Shown here: piece after piece, positions 27,825 through 37,074 of the stretch | How the letters are laid out: every line of letters starts with the position of its first letter | How positions within the stretch are numbered: the stretch's first letter is position 1 | NCBI GenBank assembly: GCA_017617395.1 | Contig: JAFZWG010000072.1 | Coordinates: 1 to 64,000, forward strand | DNA: 64,000 nucleotides | Source: Lachnospiraceae bacterium | Lineage (GTDB): Bacteria; Bacillota; Clostridia; Lachnospirales; Lachnospiraceae | Reading direction: 5' to 3' | Notes under the pieces: generated by a model | Told to the model about the DNA's origin: nothing | The model's database searches: none | What the model saw: only the letters and a program-made list of their open reading frames with translations | Translations under genes and position numbers: made by a program

Positions 27825-29189
27825 ATGATCAGCAGAAGCGAAATATTAGAGACCAATGAGATGATCGAGAAGGAAAATCTCGACGTCCGCACGATCACGA
27901 TGGGCATCAGCCTTTTGGATTGCATCGATTCCGATGTCAACGTGATGTGCGATAAGATTCATAAAAAGATCGTTCGTCTTGCGGGAAAGCTTGTGGAGAC
28001 CGGCGATGAGATCGGCCGCGAGTACGGAATTCCCGTGGTGAACAAGCGTATCAGCGTGACGCCGATCGGCATCATCGGAGCTGCCGCATGCAAGACGGAG
28101 GACGACTTCGTGACGGTTGCAAAGGAACTCGACGCCGTGGCGAAGGAAGTCGGCGTCAATTTCTTGGGTGGATTTTCCGCTGTTGTTGCGAAGGGCATGA
28201 CCGCCTCGGACGAGCTTTTGATGCGCTCGATTCCGAAGGCGTTGGCAGTTACCGAGCGCGTGTGCAGCTCCGTGAACGTCGGTTCCACGAGAACCGGCAT
28301 CAACATGGACGCCGTCCGGATCATGGGCGAGACCGTCGTGAAGACGGCGGAGTTTACGAAGGATGCGGACTCCATCGGATGCGCGAAGCTCGTGATCTTT
28401 TGCAACGCGCCGGACGACAACCCGTTCATGGCGGGTGCGTTCCACGGCGTGACGGAGGCCGATGCGGTGATCAACGTCGGTGTCAGCGGACCCGGCGTTG
28501 TGAAGAAAGCACTTGAGGCTGTTCGCGGCGAGAGCTTTGAGGTTCTCTGCGAGACGATCAAAAAGACCGCGTTCAAGATTACGCGTGTCGGTCAATTGGT
28601 AGCCAAGAGAGCGTCCGAGATGCTCGGCGTTCCGTTCGGCATCGTTGACCTGTCGCTCGCGCCGACGCCGGCAGTCGGCGATTCGGTTGCGGAGATCTTG
28701 CAGGAGATCGGTCTGGAGTACCCGGGTGCGCCCGGCACGACGGCGGCACTGGCTCTTCTCAACGACCAGGTCAAAAAGGGCGGCGTGATGGCGTCCTCGT
28801 ATGTCGGTGGCCTGAGCGGTGCTTTTATCCCCGTGAGCGAGGATCAGGGCATGATCGATGCGGTCAACGCAGGATGCCTGACGCTCGAGAAGCTCGAGGC
28901 GATGACGTGTGTCTGCTCCGTGGGACTTGATATGATCGCGGTGCCCGGAGACACGAAGGCATCGACAATCTCGGGCATCATTGCCGACGAGATGGCAATC
29001 GGTATGGTCAACCAGAAGACGACCGCGGTTCGCCTGATCCCGGTGATCGGAAAGGCCGTGGGCGATCAGGCGGAGTTCGGCGGACTTTTGGGATACGCGC
29101 CGATCATGCCGGTCAACCGCTTTGACTGCAGCGCATTTGTCGATCGCTCGGGACGCATTCCCGCGCCGATTCACAGCTTTAAGAACTAG
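27825..29189 (+). CDS. UPF0210 / PFL-like protein
   Basis: 454 residues, the usual length for UPF0210 (DUF711). Recognisable segments include [28 protein letters not shown] and the C-terminal [18 protein letters not shown] distant relationship to the pyruvate formate-lyase fold has been suggested for the family, but the glycyl-radical loop is not evident and no activase gene is near. Function unknown. Translationally close to the preceding ACT protein. Confidence 0.92.
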   Translation: MISRSEILETNEMIEKENLDVRTITMGISLLDCIDSDVNVMCDKIHKKIVRLAGKLVETGDEIGREYGIPVVNKRISVTPIGIIGAAACKTEDDFVTVAKELDAVAKEVGVNFLGGFSAVVAKGMTASDELLMRSIPKALAVTERVCSSVNVGSTRTGINMDAVRIMGETVVKTAEFTKDADSIGCAKLVIFCNAPDDNPFMAGAFHGVTEADAVINVGVSGPGVVKKALEAVRGESFEVLCETIKKTAFKITRVGQLVAKRASEMLGVPFGIVDLSLAPTPAVGDSVAEILQEIGLEYPGAPGTTAALALLNDQVKKGGVMASSYVGGLSGAFIPVSEDQGMIDAVNAGCLTLEKLEAMTCVCSVGLDMIAVPGDTKASTISGIIADEMAIGMVNQKTTAVRLIPVIGKAVGDQAEFGGLLGYAPIMPVNRFDCSAFVDRSGRIPAPIHSFKN

Positions 29190-29212
29190 TCCGTTCGGGA
29201 CGGAGGAGAGAG

Positions 29213-30016
29213 ATGGAAATACAATTATGGAGAGAGATACTCGAGCCTTACTCGCTTGCGGTGGATGAGCTTGTCACGAAGTTTACGCACATCCAGAAGT
29301 CACTGCGCAAGCAGGACGACTATTGCCCGATTGAGCTCGTCACGGGCCGCGTGAAGACCATCGCGAGCATCGTCGAAAAATGCAGCCGCAAGAAGATTCC
29401 GTTGGAGCGCATGGAGGAGGAGATGGCCGACATCGCCGGCGTACGCCTCATCTGTCAGTTTGTGGAGGACTGCTATGTCGTTGCGGACATGATCAAAAGA
29501 AGAGAGGACATGACGGTTGTCGAGGAGAGCGATTACATCGCCGAGCCGAAGTCGAGCGGATACCGCAGCTACCACATGAAGGTGCGCTACACGGTGCAGA
29601 TGGTCGACGGTCCGAAGACGTTAAATGCGGAGATTCAGATCCGCACGCTCGGCATGAACTGCTGGTCCACGATCGAGCATTCGCTTCAGTACAAGTACCG
29701 CGGCAACATCCCCGAGGAACTCAAGGACCGCCTTCAGGTCGTGGCGGACGAGATGATCAACACCGACCGCGAGCTGTCGGAGATCCGCGATGAGATCACG
29801 GCGGCAAGAGAGCAGAGATTCGAGGAGGAGCGCATCGTCAACGACATTCTGCTGACGATCCAGAACCTTTACCGGTTTGCGTCCCACCGCGAGGCGGTCC
29901 GCATCCAGGAGGAGTTCTTCCGGATCTACGAAGAAAAAGACATTGAGAAGCTGCGTCATTTTGCGACGGAGCTTGACATTATCGCGGAGGGGTACCGCGC
30001 ACAGACGCTGGTATAA
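29213..30016 (+). CDS. relQ: Small alarmone synthetase RelQ
   Basis: 267-residue single-domain (p)ppGpp synthetase. It has the synthetase motifs MADIAGVRLICQF, EPKSSGYRSYHM and EIQIRTLGMNCWSTIEHSLQYK, with no HD hydrolase or TGS/ACT regulatory domains. This matches RelQ (YjbM), a cytosolic tetramer that makes ppGpp/pGpp during stress. A C-terminal helical extension of about 50 residues is typical. Start at 29213 behind GGAGGAGAG. Confidence 0.93.
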   Translation: MEIQLWREILEPYSLAVDELVTKFTHIQKSLRKQDDYCPIELVTGRVKTIASIVEKCSRKKIPLERMEEEMADIAGVRLICQFVEDCYVVADMIKRREDMTVVEESDYIAEPKSSGYRSYHMKVRYTVQMVDGPKTLNAEIQIRTLGMNCWSTIEHSLQYKYRGNIPEELKDRLQVVADEMINTDRELSEIRDEITAAREQRFEEERIVNDILLTIQNLYRFASHREAVRIQEEFFRIYEEKDIEKLRHFATELDIIAEGYRAQTLV

Positions 30017-30045
30017 CCCGCAGATTACGGATGGGAGGAACGGTC

Positions 30046-31578
30046 GTGAGGCTTCCTGCAGCATACGAACAAAGAATGCGCGAGATGCTCGGCGAGGAGG
30101 AGTTCCGGGCTTATTGCGCGTGCTTTGACAACCGCGTGAGCTCGGCGCTTCGCGTCAATACGGGCAAACTCTCGCCCGAGAGTTTCGAGGCGCTCTCGCC
30201 GTTTACGCTTCGGCGTGTTCCCTGGATTACGAACGGATATTACTACGACAATACGGATGCTCCGTCGAAGCATCCGTATTACTATGCCGGCCTGTATTAT
30301 CTGCAGGAGCCCTCGGCGATGACGCCCGCGAACCTTCTGCCCGTAGGTCCCGGCGACCGCGTGCTCGACCTCTGTGCGGCGCCCGGCGGCAAGAGCACCG
30401 AGCTGGCGTCGAAGTTAAAGGGCACCGGCCTTTTGGTTGCCAATGACATCTCGGCGACAAGAGCGAAGGCGCTTCTTAAAAACCTCGAGGTGTTCGGGGC
30501 GACGAACATTCTTGTCTCAAGCGAGCCGTCCGACAAGCTGGCCGAGCGCTTCCCAGAGTATTTCGACAAAATTCTGGTCGATGCACCGTGCTCCGGCGAG
30601 GGAATGTTCCGTAAGCAGCCGGCTATTATGAAAAACTGGGAGCAGTACGGCTCTCAGTACTACCGCGACCTTCAGAATCAGATCCTCCCGCAGGCGATCC
30701 GCATGCTTCGTCCGGGCGGAATGCTGTTGTATTCGACGTGCACGTTTGCGCCGAACGAGGACGAGGAGACCGTTTCCTACATCCTCTCGAAATTTCCGGA
30801 CATGGAGCTTGTGCCGGTCATCCCCGCGGGCCGCGAGGACGATTACCGCGGCTACGGTTTCCTTACGGGCCGTCCCGACTGGATGATCGAGCCGCTTCCG
30901 GACGTCGTCAAATGCGCCCGATTGTTCCCGCACCGTCTCGAGGGCGAGGGCCATTTTGTGGCGTTGTTCCGCAAGAAGGGCGGCGAGGAGAGTCTGTCGG
31001 AAAATGAGTGTGCATTTTCCGTTGAGGTTGCCTCGGTATCATCGGAAGCGCCCGCGACGAAGGAAAAACCGCGCCGCTTGAGCGCGAAGGAGCGCCGCGC
31101 CGAGGAGGCAAGGAAGCGAAACGCCTCGAAACCGGAGACCGGCGGACGCTTGCCGGAGGCATTGTCCGACTGGCTTTCGCAGATTTCCGCGGAAGGAAGG
31201 CAAAGCGCCAAATGGAGCGACACCGTGATCCGCATTGACGGCGAACACGTCTACGCGGTTCCGAAGATCATGCCGTCAATCGCCGGCATGCGCGTTCTTC
31301 GCACGGGATGGTATTTGGGCGACGTGAAGAAGGACCGCTTCGAGCCGAGCCAGGCGTGCGCGATGGGACTTACGATGGCGGAGTATCCGAAGGTTTACAA
31401 TATGGCCGTTGACGATCCGAATGTTTTGCACTACTTAAAGTGCGAAAACGTCGTTCCGGACCGGAAACTCCCGGACGGGCAGGTGCTGATGTGTGTTGAC
31501 GGCTTCCCGATGGGCTTTGCGCGAGTGAAGGGAGATATGGTCAAGAACCGCTATCTCTCGGGCTGGCGCATGATGTAA
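30046..31578 (+). CDS. rsmF: rRNA cytosine-C5 methyltransferase, RsmF (YebU)-like
   Basis: 510 residues. The catalytic core has SAM loop VLDLCAAPGGKST, VDAPCSGEGMFRK with one essential Cys and YSTCTFAPNED with the other, the two-Cys mechanism of m5C enzymes. The C-terminal PUA-like part (from about 385) matches the RsmF group. The GTG at 30046 is preferred: GGGAGGA lies 6 bases upstream, and the in-frame ATG at 30031 would place that site inside the gene. An Arg/Ala/Lys-rich linker at about 335-375 is an extra spacer. Confidence 0.9.
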   Translation: MRLPAAYEQRMREMLGEEEFRAYCACFDNRVSSALRVNTGKLSPESFEALSPFTLRRVPWITNGYYYDNTDAPSKHPYYYAGLYYLQEPSAMTPANLLPVGPGDRVLDLCAAPGGKSTELASKLKGTGLLVANDISATRAKALLKNLEVFGATNILVSSEPSDKLAERFPEYFDKILVDAPCSGEGMFRKQPAIMKNWEQYGSQYYRDLQNQILPQAIRMLRPGGMLLYSTCTFAPNEDEETVSYILSKFPDMELVPVIPAGREDDYRGYGFLTGRPDWMIEPLPDVVKCARLFPHRLEGEGHFVALFRKKGGEESLSENECAFSVEVASVSSEAPATKEKPRRLSAKERRAEEARKRNASKPETGGRLPEALSDWLSQISAEGRQSAKWSDTVIRIDGEHVYAVPKIMPSIAGMRVLRTGWYLGDVKKDRFEPSQACAMGLTMAEYPKVYNMAVDDPNVLHYLKCENVVPDRKLPDGQVLMCVDGFPMGFARVKGDMVKNRYLSGWRMM

Positions 31579-31590
31579 TCGGAGGTGCGC

Positions 31591-32319
31591 ATGAAGTTTC
31601 GTCTGGACCGATTACTCACCGAACTGGTCAGTACCATAAGCCGCAAGCAGGCGAAGGAAGCGATCCGAGGCGGACGCGTCCGCATTGACGGCGTTGTCGT
31701 GACCGACCCCGAGCGAAAGACCGACCCCGAAGAAGAGACGGTTTCGCTGGACGGCAAGGGCCTTACGTACGCGAAGTTTCGGTATTATCTTCTCAACAAG
31801 CCCGCGGGCGTTTTGTCCGCAACAAGGGATAAAAAGAAAGAGACCGTGCTTGACTTAATTCCCGGCATCGACCACGAAAAGTTCTTCCCGGTCGGACGTC
31901 TTGACATCGACACGGAAGGGTTACTGCTGATCACCAACGACGGCGCGCTTGCGCACGAGTTGTTGTCGCCGAAAAAGCACGTGGAGAAGGAGTATTTTGC
32001 GCTTTGCAAGGGTGTTGTCACCGAAGAGATGCTTGCGCCGCTTGCGGAGGGCGTTGATCTCGGCGATTTCGTGACCGCGCCGGCAACGTTTCGGATTGCG
32101 GGAAGCGAAGGTGAGAACACGGGCATTTTCCTCACAATCACCGAAGGAAAATTCCACCAGGTCAAGCGTATGGTCGCACTCATCGGCAGCGAGATTTTAG
32201 CGCTTCGCAGAGTGCGGATGGGCGGTTTGACAATACCCGAAGGGCTGGCGGCGGGCGAGTTTACCGAGCTTTCTTCGGAGGAGCTGACCGCGCGACTGCA
32301 TGCCGGCAAGAATGAATAG
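31591..32319 (+). CDS. Pseudouridine synthase, RsuA/RluB/RluE family
   Basis: 242 residues. An N-terminal S4 RNA-binding domain (FRLDRLLTELVSTISRKQAKEAI) is followed by the catalytic domain, with FPVGRLDIDTEGLLLITND carrying the catalytic Asp. This group modifies 16S U516 or 23S sites; the exact target cannot be assigned. I start at the ATG at 31591, behind GGAGG at 31581-31585, instead of an in-frame GTG at 31585 that overlaps the ribosome site. Confidence 0.9.
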   Translation: MKFRLDRLLTELVSTISRKQAKEAIRGGRVRIDGVVVTDPERKTDPEEETVSLDGKGLTYAKFRYYLLNKPAGVLSATRDKKKETVLDLIPGIDHEKFFPVGRLDIDTEGLLLITNDGALAHELLSPKKHVEKEYFALCKGVVTEEMLAPLAEGVDLGDFVTAPATFRIAGSEGENTGIFLTITEGKFHQVKRMVALIGSEILALRRVRMGGLTIPEGLAAGEFTELSSEELTARLHAGKNE

Positions 32320-32339
32320 ACTTTTAGGAAGTATCGTTT

Positions 32340-32987
32340 ATGAAGAAGGAAACTTTTCGCGCTGCGATTTTCGACCTCGACGGGACGATCGTCGACTCGA
32401 TGTGGATGTGGCGCGATATCGATATTGAGTATTTGAAACGGCACGGGCTTTCGTACATCAACGGTCTTCAGGAGAAGATCGAGGGGATGAGCTTTCACGA
32501 GACAGCCGTGTATTTTCAGAAGAATTTCGGGATTACCGAGTCGCTTGAGCAGATCCAGAAGGAATGGAACGACATGGCGATGGAGTATTACCGCACGAAG
32601 GTGCCCGTAAAGCCGGGCGTTACCGCATATCTTACGAAGCTTCGCGAGCAGGGCATCAAGACAGGTATCGCGACGTCCAACTCGTGGGAACTTCTGGACA
32701 CGGTTCTGGATGCGACCGGGCTTCGGCCGTACATGGACAGCATCCACTCCGCGTGCGAGGTCGGGCGCGGAAAGCCGGCGCCGGACATTTACCTTCTGGT
32801 CGCCGACGACCTCGGCGTTGCGCCGTCGGAATGCATGGTGTTTGAGGACATTCTGCCGGGCATTGCGGCAGGCCACAACGCGGGAATGCGCGTGTGCTCG
32901 GTGTATGACGAGTACTCGGCGGACCGCATGGACGAGATCATCAAAGTATCGGATCATCACATCCGAAGTTTCACGGAGTTGTTATAA
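32340..32987 (+). CDS. HAD-superfamily hydrolase
   Basis: 215 residues. HAD motif I is AAIFDLDGTIVDSMWMW, motif II is in GIATSNSWELL, the lysine of motif III in VGRGKPAPDIY, and motif IV in MVFEDILPG. The cap is of the C1 beta-phosphoglucomutase/phosphatase type. The substrate cannot be inferred. It follows the pseudouridine synthase by 20 bases. Confidence 0.9.
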   Translation: MKKETFRAAIFDLDGTIVDSMWMWRDIDIEYLKRHGLSYINGLQEKIEGMSFHETAVYFQKNFGITESLEQIQKEWNDMAMEYYRTKVPVKPGVTAYLTKLREQGIKTGIATSNSWELLDTVLDATGLRPYMDSIHSACEVGRGKPAPDIYLLVADDLGVAPSECMVFEDILPGIAAGHNAGMRVCSVYDEYSADRMDEIIKVSDHHIRSFTELL

Positions 32988-32997
32988 AGGAGGCGCC

Positions 32998-33564
32998 ATG
33001 GGCGTTCGTAAGGGAACAAACGGATATATCCGCAGAAAGAAGCGCTGGCAGTTGTTGATGACCGTTGTCATCGCCGCCGTTTCGGTCGGATTGTTTTTAT
33101 TGGGCTGGCTTGCGGTCGGAACGACCAAGAATCTGCTGACCGTGGTCGCTGTTCTGGGTGCGCTGCCCGCAGCGAAGGCGCTGGTCGGCTACATTATGTT
33201 TCTGCCGTACAAGTCGTTCGACGAGAATGAATTTGCCTTGCTGCGCATGGCCGGCGAGAAAAATGAATCCGGCCACATCTACTCGGACCTTGTGTTCACA
33301 TCCCCGCAGAGCGTGATGCACCTCGATGCATTGTACGTTGTCGGGAAGGAACTTGTGGGTTTGCGGCTTGCGGACGAAAAGGCGAAAAAGCAGGGTGAGA
33401 TCGCGTCGTATTTTACGGATTCTCTTAAGAAACGCGGCGTGACAGTGCATATGCACATCTTTAAAACGCCCGCGGAGATGCTTGAGCGCATCGAATCCCT
33501 GTCGGACCGAAACGAGGAGATTCCGGAGGAGATCACGGAGTTCATCCGCATGATTTTGGCGTAA
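32998..33564 (+). CDS. Conserved two-helix membrane protein of unknown function
   Basis: 188 residues. Two hydrophobic stretches near residues 19-41 (LLMTVVIAAVSVGLFLLGWL) and 45-68 (LLTVVAVLGALPAAKALVGYIMFL) form an N-terminal membrane hairpin. A soluble region of about 120 residues follows, containing SPQSVMHLDALYVVGKELVGL. I recognise no domain and do not assign a function. The ATG at 32998 has AAAGGAGGCGCC in front. It sits in a tight run between a HAD hydrolase and an RluA-family synthase. Confidence 0.75.
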   Translation: MGVRKGTNGYIRRKKRWQLLMTVVIAAVSVGLFLLGWLAVGTTKNLLTVVAVLGALPAAKALVGYIMFLPYKSFDENEFALLRMAGEKNESGHIYSDLVFTSPQSVMHLDALYVVGKELVGLRLADEKAKKQGEIASYFTDSLKKRGVTVHMHIFKTPAEMLERIESLSDRNEEIPEEITEFIRMILA

Positions 33565-33583
33565 CCGCTTTAGAGGAAAATGC

Positions 33584-34636
33584 ATGAAAGAATTTACCAT
33601 CTCAAAACAGGAGGCCGGTCAGAAGTTTCATAAGTACCTCACGAGACTTCTCCCGAATGCGGGCTCCGGGTTTGTTTACAAGATGCTCCGAAAGAAAAAC
33701 ATCACGCTAAACGGCGGAAAAGCCGAGGGCGGAGAGACACTTTCGGCCGGCGATGTCGTGAGTGTATTCTTCTCGGATGAGACCTTTGCGAAGATGAGCG
33801 GAGCGAATGCACCGGAGATCGTGCGGTTCTCCGCGAGGACGCTCTCCGAGGAGCAGATCGTGTACGAGGACGAGCATCTGATGGCGGTGTTTAAGCCCGC
33901 AGGCGTGTTGTCGCAAAAGGACGCAAGCGGCGCGGAGGCCATCAATGAGGAGGCGTTGCAATACCTCTTCGAGCGCGGCGACGTGACCGCGGAATCGCTT
34001 CGGAGCTATAAACCCGGTATCTGCAACCGCCTGGACCGCAACACCGCGGGAATTTTGTGGGTTGCGAAGACGCTTGCCGGCGCGCAGGCCATGTCGGAGG
34101 TGCTTAGAAACCGCAACCTCGAAAAATACTATTTTGCGTTTGTAACCGGTGTTTTGAAGGAAACCTCGGATGTCACGTTGTATTTGACGAAGGACGAGGA
34201 GTCCAACACCGTGAGCGTCTCGGAGACGCCTGCGGAAGGTTCTTCCATGATCCGGACCGGTATTTATCCGGTCGCTTCGAACAAGCGCGTCACACTCGTT
34301 CGGATCCGCCTTTACACGGGACGCTCACATCAGATCCGCAGCGTGATGAAGCACATCGGACACCCGGTGCTCGGGGACCCCAAATACAGTCCGACGGATG
34401 CGGACACGGTTGCTTTTTACCGCACGAGATACCATCTGCACGGACAACAATTGTTTGCGTACGCTTACCGTTTCCCGGAGGAGCTGCCCGAGGCGCTGTC
34501 GGAGCTTTGCGGGGAGACGATCACCGGACTGGTGCCGGATGCATTTGCCGAATTGCTCGCGGGCGAGTTGCCGCCCGCCAAGGAGAAAGAGTATGGCTAC
34601 CTGGAAATCCCGGGGCCTTCGGGGCTCCCTGTTTGA
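33584..34636 (+). CDS. Pseudouridine synthase, RluA/RluD family
   Basis: 350 residues. An S4 domain at the N-terminus (FHKYLTRLLPNAGSGFVYKMLRKKNITLNG) is followed by the RluA-type catalytic core with RLDRNTAGILWVAK (catalytic Asp) and YTGRSHQIRSVMKHIGHPVLGD. Likely target is 23S rRNA; RluC and RluD cannot be separated. Its last 44 bases overlap the start of recU in another frame, which is unusually long. Confidence 0.9.
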   Translation: MKEFTISKQEAGQKFHKYLTRLLPNAGSGFVYKMLRKKNITLNGGKAEGGETLSAGDVVSVFFSDETFAKMSGANAPEIVRFSARTLSEEQIVYEDEHLMAVFKPAGVLSQKDASGAEAINEEALQYLFERGDVTAESLRSYKPGICNRLDRNTAGILWVAKTLAGAQAMSEVLRNRNLEKYYFAFVTGVLKETSDVTLYLTKDEESNTVSVSETPAEGSSMIRTGIYPVASNKRVTLVRIRLYTGRSHQIRSVMKHIGHPVLGDPKYSPTDADTVAFYRTRYHLHGQQLFAYAYRFPEELPEALSELCGETITGLVPDAFAELLAGELPPAKEKEYGYLEIPGPSGLPV

Positions 34637-35180
34637 GGATATCATAAACCGAACGAACGAGGTGTACAAGGAGCGCGGGACAGCGCTGGTGCAGAAGATT
34701 CCGACGCCGATCACGCCGATCGACATCGACCGCCAGAGCCGCCACATCACGCTCGCGTACTTTGATCAGAAGAGTACGGTCGACTACATCGGGATCGCGC
34801 AGGGCGTCGCGTTGTGCTTCGATTGTAAGGAGTGTGCGACGGATACGTTTGCGCTTCAGAATATCCACGAGCATCAATATAATTACATGAAGGAGTTCGA
34901 GAAGCAGGGCGGTGTCGCATTTCTTCTCATCTACTTCAGCCACCGCGAGGAGATCTACTTCATGAACTGTCGCGAGATGGCGAGATTCTATGACCGCGGC
35001 TCGGACGAGGCGATGCAAAACGGCACGGGGCGGCGAAGCTTCCGCTATGATGAGCTTGACCCGCGGTTCATCTATGAGATGCCGAACGAGCCGTTCATCA
35101 ATTATCTTGAGTACGTTAACGACTATCTCGAGCTTTGTGAGCAGGAGGAAGCTTCGGAAAATTCCGAAAAAAAGTGTTGA
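34593..35180 (+). CDS. recU: Holliday junction resolvase RecU
   Basis: 195 residues. NRTNEVYKERGTALVQKIPTPI, the catalytic region FDQKSTVDYIGIAQGVALCFDCKE, and LQNIHEHQYNYMKEFEKQGG all match the restriction-endonuclease-fold resolvase RecU of Firmicutes. It resolves recombination intermediates and influences RuvAB and RecA. The ATG at 34593, behind GGAGAAAGAG, lies within the RluD-family gene, a 44-base overlap in a shifted frame. The hisZ promoter overlaps the end of the gene. Confidence 0.9.
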   Translation: MATWKSRGLRGSLFEDIINRTNEVYKERGTALVQKIPTPITPIDIDRQSRHITLAYFDQKSTVDYIGIAQGVALCFDCKECATDTFALQNIHEHQYNYMKEFEKQGGVAFLLIYFSHREEIYFMNCREMARFYDRGSDEAMQNGTGRRSFRYDELDPRFIYEMPNEPFINYLEYVNDYLELCEQEEASENSEKKC

Positions 35181-35205
35181 CAAGGGTATTGTCGCCGTGT
35201 ATAAT
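35177..35205 (+). promoter_or_regulatory. Consensus sigma-A promoter of hisZ-hisG-hisD
   Basis: TTGACA (35177-35182) and TATAAT (35200-35205) with a 17-base spacer: perfect consensus at both hexamers. The -35 overlaps the recU stop codon. Confidence 0.95.
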
Positions 35206-35217
35206 TCGGTTCAATAT

Positions 35218-35240
35218 GCTAACTGATTAGCAAATTAGCA
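35218..35240 (+). promoter_or_regulatory. Candidate operator in the hisZ leader
   Basis: GCTAA-CTGA-TTAGC (35218-35231) is a perfect small inverted repeat beginning about 7 bases after the expected transcript start. A second copy of the half-site, ATTAGCA, follows at 35234-35240. The location fits a repressor such as the TrpR-like YerC/HisR known to control his genes in Firmicutes, but the site has not been matched to a known motif. Confidence 0.4.
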
Positions 35241-35271
35241 CTTCACAGCACTAAAGCAAACAGGAGAAATT

Positions 35272-36426
35272 ATGATTCCGTTATTACACACGCCCGAGGG
35301 TGTTCGGGACATTTACGGCGATGAGATGATCGATCTTCGCAACATTTCTTGCAATGTGTGCGATTGCATGAAGAGATTCGGTTTCGAGGAAATACAGACA
35401 CCGTCGTTTGAGTATTTTGATGTATTTTCCTCCGAGCGGGGCACGGTTCCCTCGAAGGATATGTATAAACTGATCGACCGGGACGGCAACACACTGGTGC
35501 TTCGCCCGGATATGACGCCGCAGGTTGCTCGCTGCGCGGCCACGTACTGGCGCGAGTCAGACGAGCCGCTTCGGTTGTTCTATGTCGGCAACACGTTCGT
35601 TGACAACTCCGGCTACCAGCTTCGCCTCAAGGAGACGACGCAGGCCGGCGTCGAGCTCTTCGGTGATGATTCCGTTGTTGCGGACGCCGAGGTTGTCGCT
35701 TTGACGGTCGAGTGCCTAAAGAAGACCGGTCTTAAGAAATTCCAGATTGAGATCGGCAACGCCGGTTTCTTCCGTGCCCTGGCAAACGAATGCGGCCTTT
35801 CCGCTGACGACGAGGAGGAGCTTCGCGTCCGGATCAAGAGTAAGAACCTTTTCGGCATTTCCGATTTCCTGACGGAGCGCAAGATCTCCGGCAAGGCAGC
35901 CGAGCTTTTACTGGCGATTCCCGAGCTGTTCGGTTCGGAGGAGATTCTGGACCGCGCGGCATCGATGACGGAAAATCCCGCAGCCCTCGCGTGTCTTGAT
36001 CGCCTTCGCGAGCTCAGCCGCTGCCTCAAACTGTACGGCGTTGATCGCTACATTTCGTTCGATCTCGGAATGCTCAGCAAGTACCGCTATTATACGGGGA
36101 TCATTTTCCGCGCGATCACGTACGGAACCGGTGAGGCGATTGCTTCGGGCGGTCGCTACGATTCACTCGTGGAGCAGTTCGGTCGTCCGATGCCCGCTAT
36201 CGGAATGTCGATCACACTCGATACGCTGATGGCTGTTTTGCAGCGCGCGAACGAGGAGACTTTTAAAATTCCTGCTTCCTGTGTCGTGTATCGCGAAGGA
36301 GCGTACGAAGAGGCAATCAAACTGGTAAATGAGATGCGCAAAAACGGTGATTTTGTTCGTTTGCGCCCCGCGACGGCGGAAGAATCGGCAAAGTATGACG
36401 GGGAGGGAAACGCATGGAATATATAA
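35272..36426 (+). CDS. hisZ: ATP phosphoribosyltransferase regulatory subunit HisZ
   Basis: 384 residues; a histidyl-tRNA synthetase-like protein lacking the anticodon domain. Class II motifs are seen in LHTPEGVRDIY, LVLRPDMTPQVAR and GLGMLSKYRYYTG-like SFDLGMLSKYRYYTGIIF. With short HisG it forms the first enzyme of histidine synthesis and confers feedback control. Start behind AGGAG. Its last 13 bases overlap hisG. Confidence 0.94.
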   Translation: MIPLLHTPEGVRDIYGDEMIDLRNISCNVCDCMKRFGFEEIQTPSFEYFDVFSSERGTVPSKDMYKLIDRDGNTLVLRPDMTPQVARCAATYWRESDEPLRLFYVGNTFVDNSGYQLRLKETTQAGVELFGDDSVVADAEVVALTVECLKKTGLKKFQIEIGNAGFFRALANECGLSADDEEELRVRIKSKNLFGISDFLTERKISGKAAELLLAIPELFGSEEILDRAASMTENPAALACLDRLRELSRCLKLYGVDRYISFDLGMLSKYRYYTGIIFRAITYGTGEAIASGGRYDSLVEQFGRPMPAIGMSITLDTLMAVLQRANEETFKIPASCVVYREGAYEEAIKLVNEMRKNGDFVRLRPATAEESAKYDGEGNAWNI

Positions 36427-37052
36427 CTGTTGCTCTTGCGAAAGGGCGTCTTGCGAAGAAGGCGATGGAGGTGCTCGGTCAGGCCGGCATCCATTGCGAG
36501 GAGATGAACGACCCGGATACGAGAAAGCTGATCTTCACAAACGAAGAGCTCAAGATGAAATTCTTCCTCGCGAAGGCGGGCGATGTGCCGACGTACGTTG
36601 AGTACGGCGCGGCGGACATCGGTATCGTCGGCAAGGATACGATCCTTGAGGAGGGTAAGAAACTCTACGAGGTGATTGATTTCGGTTTCGGCCGCTGCCG
36701 CATGTGCGTAGCCGGTCCCGAGAGTGCGAAGAAATTCCTCGGAAGCGGCAGAAGAATCCGCGTCGCTACGAAGTATCCGAACATTGCGAAGGATTATTTT
36801 ACGAATGTGAAGCATCAGACCGTCGAGATCATCAAGCTGAGCGGTTCGATCGAGCTTGCGCCGATCGTTGGCTTGAGTGAGGTAATCGTCGATATTGTCG
36901 AGACGGGCTCCACGCTTCGCGAGAATGGTCTCGCGGTTTTGGAGGAGATTGTTCCTCTTTCGGCGCGTATGGTTGTCAACCAGGTGAGCATGAAGATGGA
37001 GCAGGAAAGAATACAGAAATTGATTGCGGACGTTCGCCGTGTGATCGGCTGA
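36414..37052 (+). CDS. hisG: ATP phosphoribosyltransferase HisG (short form)
   Basis: 212 residues, the short form without the C-terminal regulatory domain, hence dependent on HisZ. YITVALAKGRLAKKAMEVL opens the protein, and VPTYVEYGAADIGIVGKD and IVETGSTLRENGL are standard. It condenses ATP with PRPP. It overlaps hisZ by 13 bases and is followed after 22 bases by hisD. Confidence 0.96.
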   Translation: MEYITVALAKGRLAKKAMEVLGQAGIHCEEMNDPDTRKLIFTNEELKMKFFLAKAGDVPTYVEYGAADIGIVGKDTILEEGKKLYEVIDFGFGRCRMCVAGPESAKKFLGSGRRIRVATKYPNIAKDYFTNVKHQTVEIIKLSGSIELAPIVGLSEVIVDIVETGSTLRENGLAVLEEIVPLSARMVVNQVSMKMEQERIQKLIADVRRVIG

Positions 37053-37074
37053 CGATACCGCTTTGGAGGTTGTC

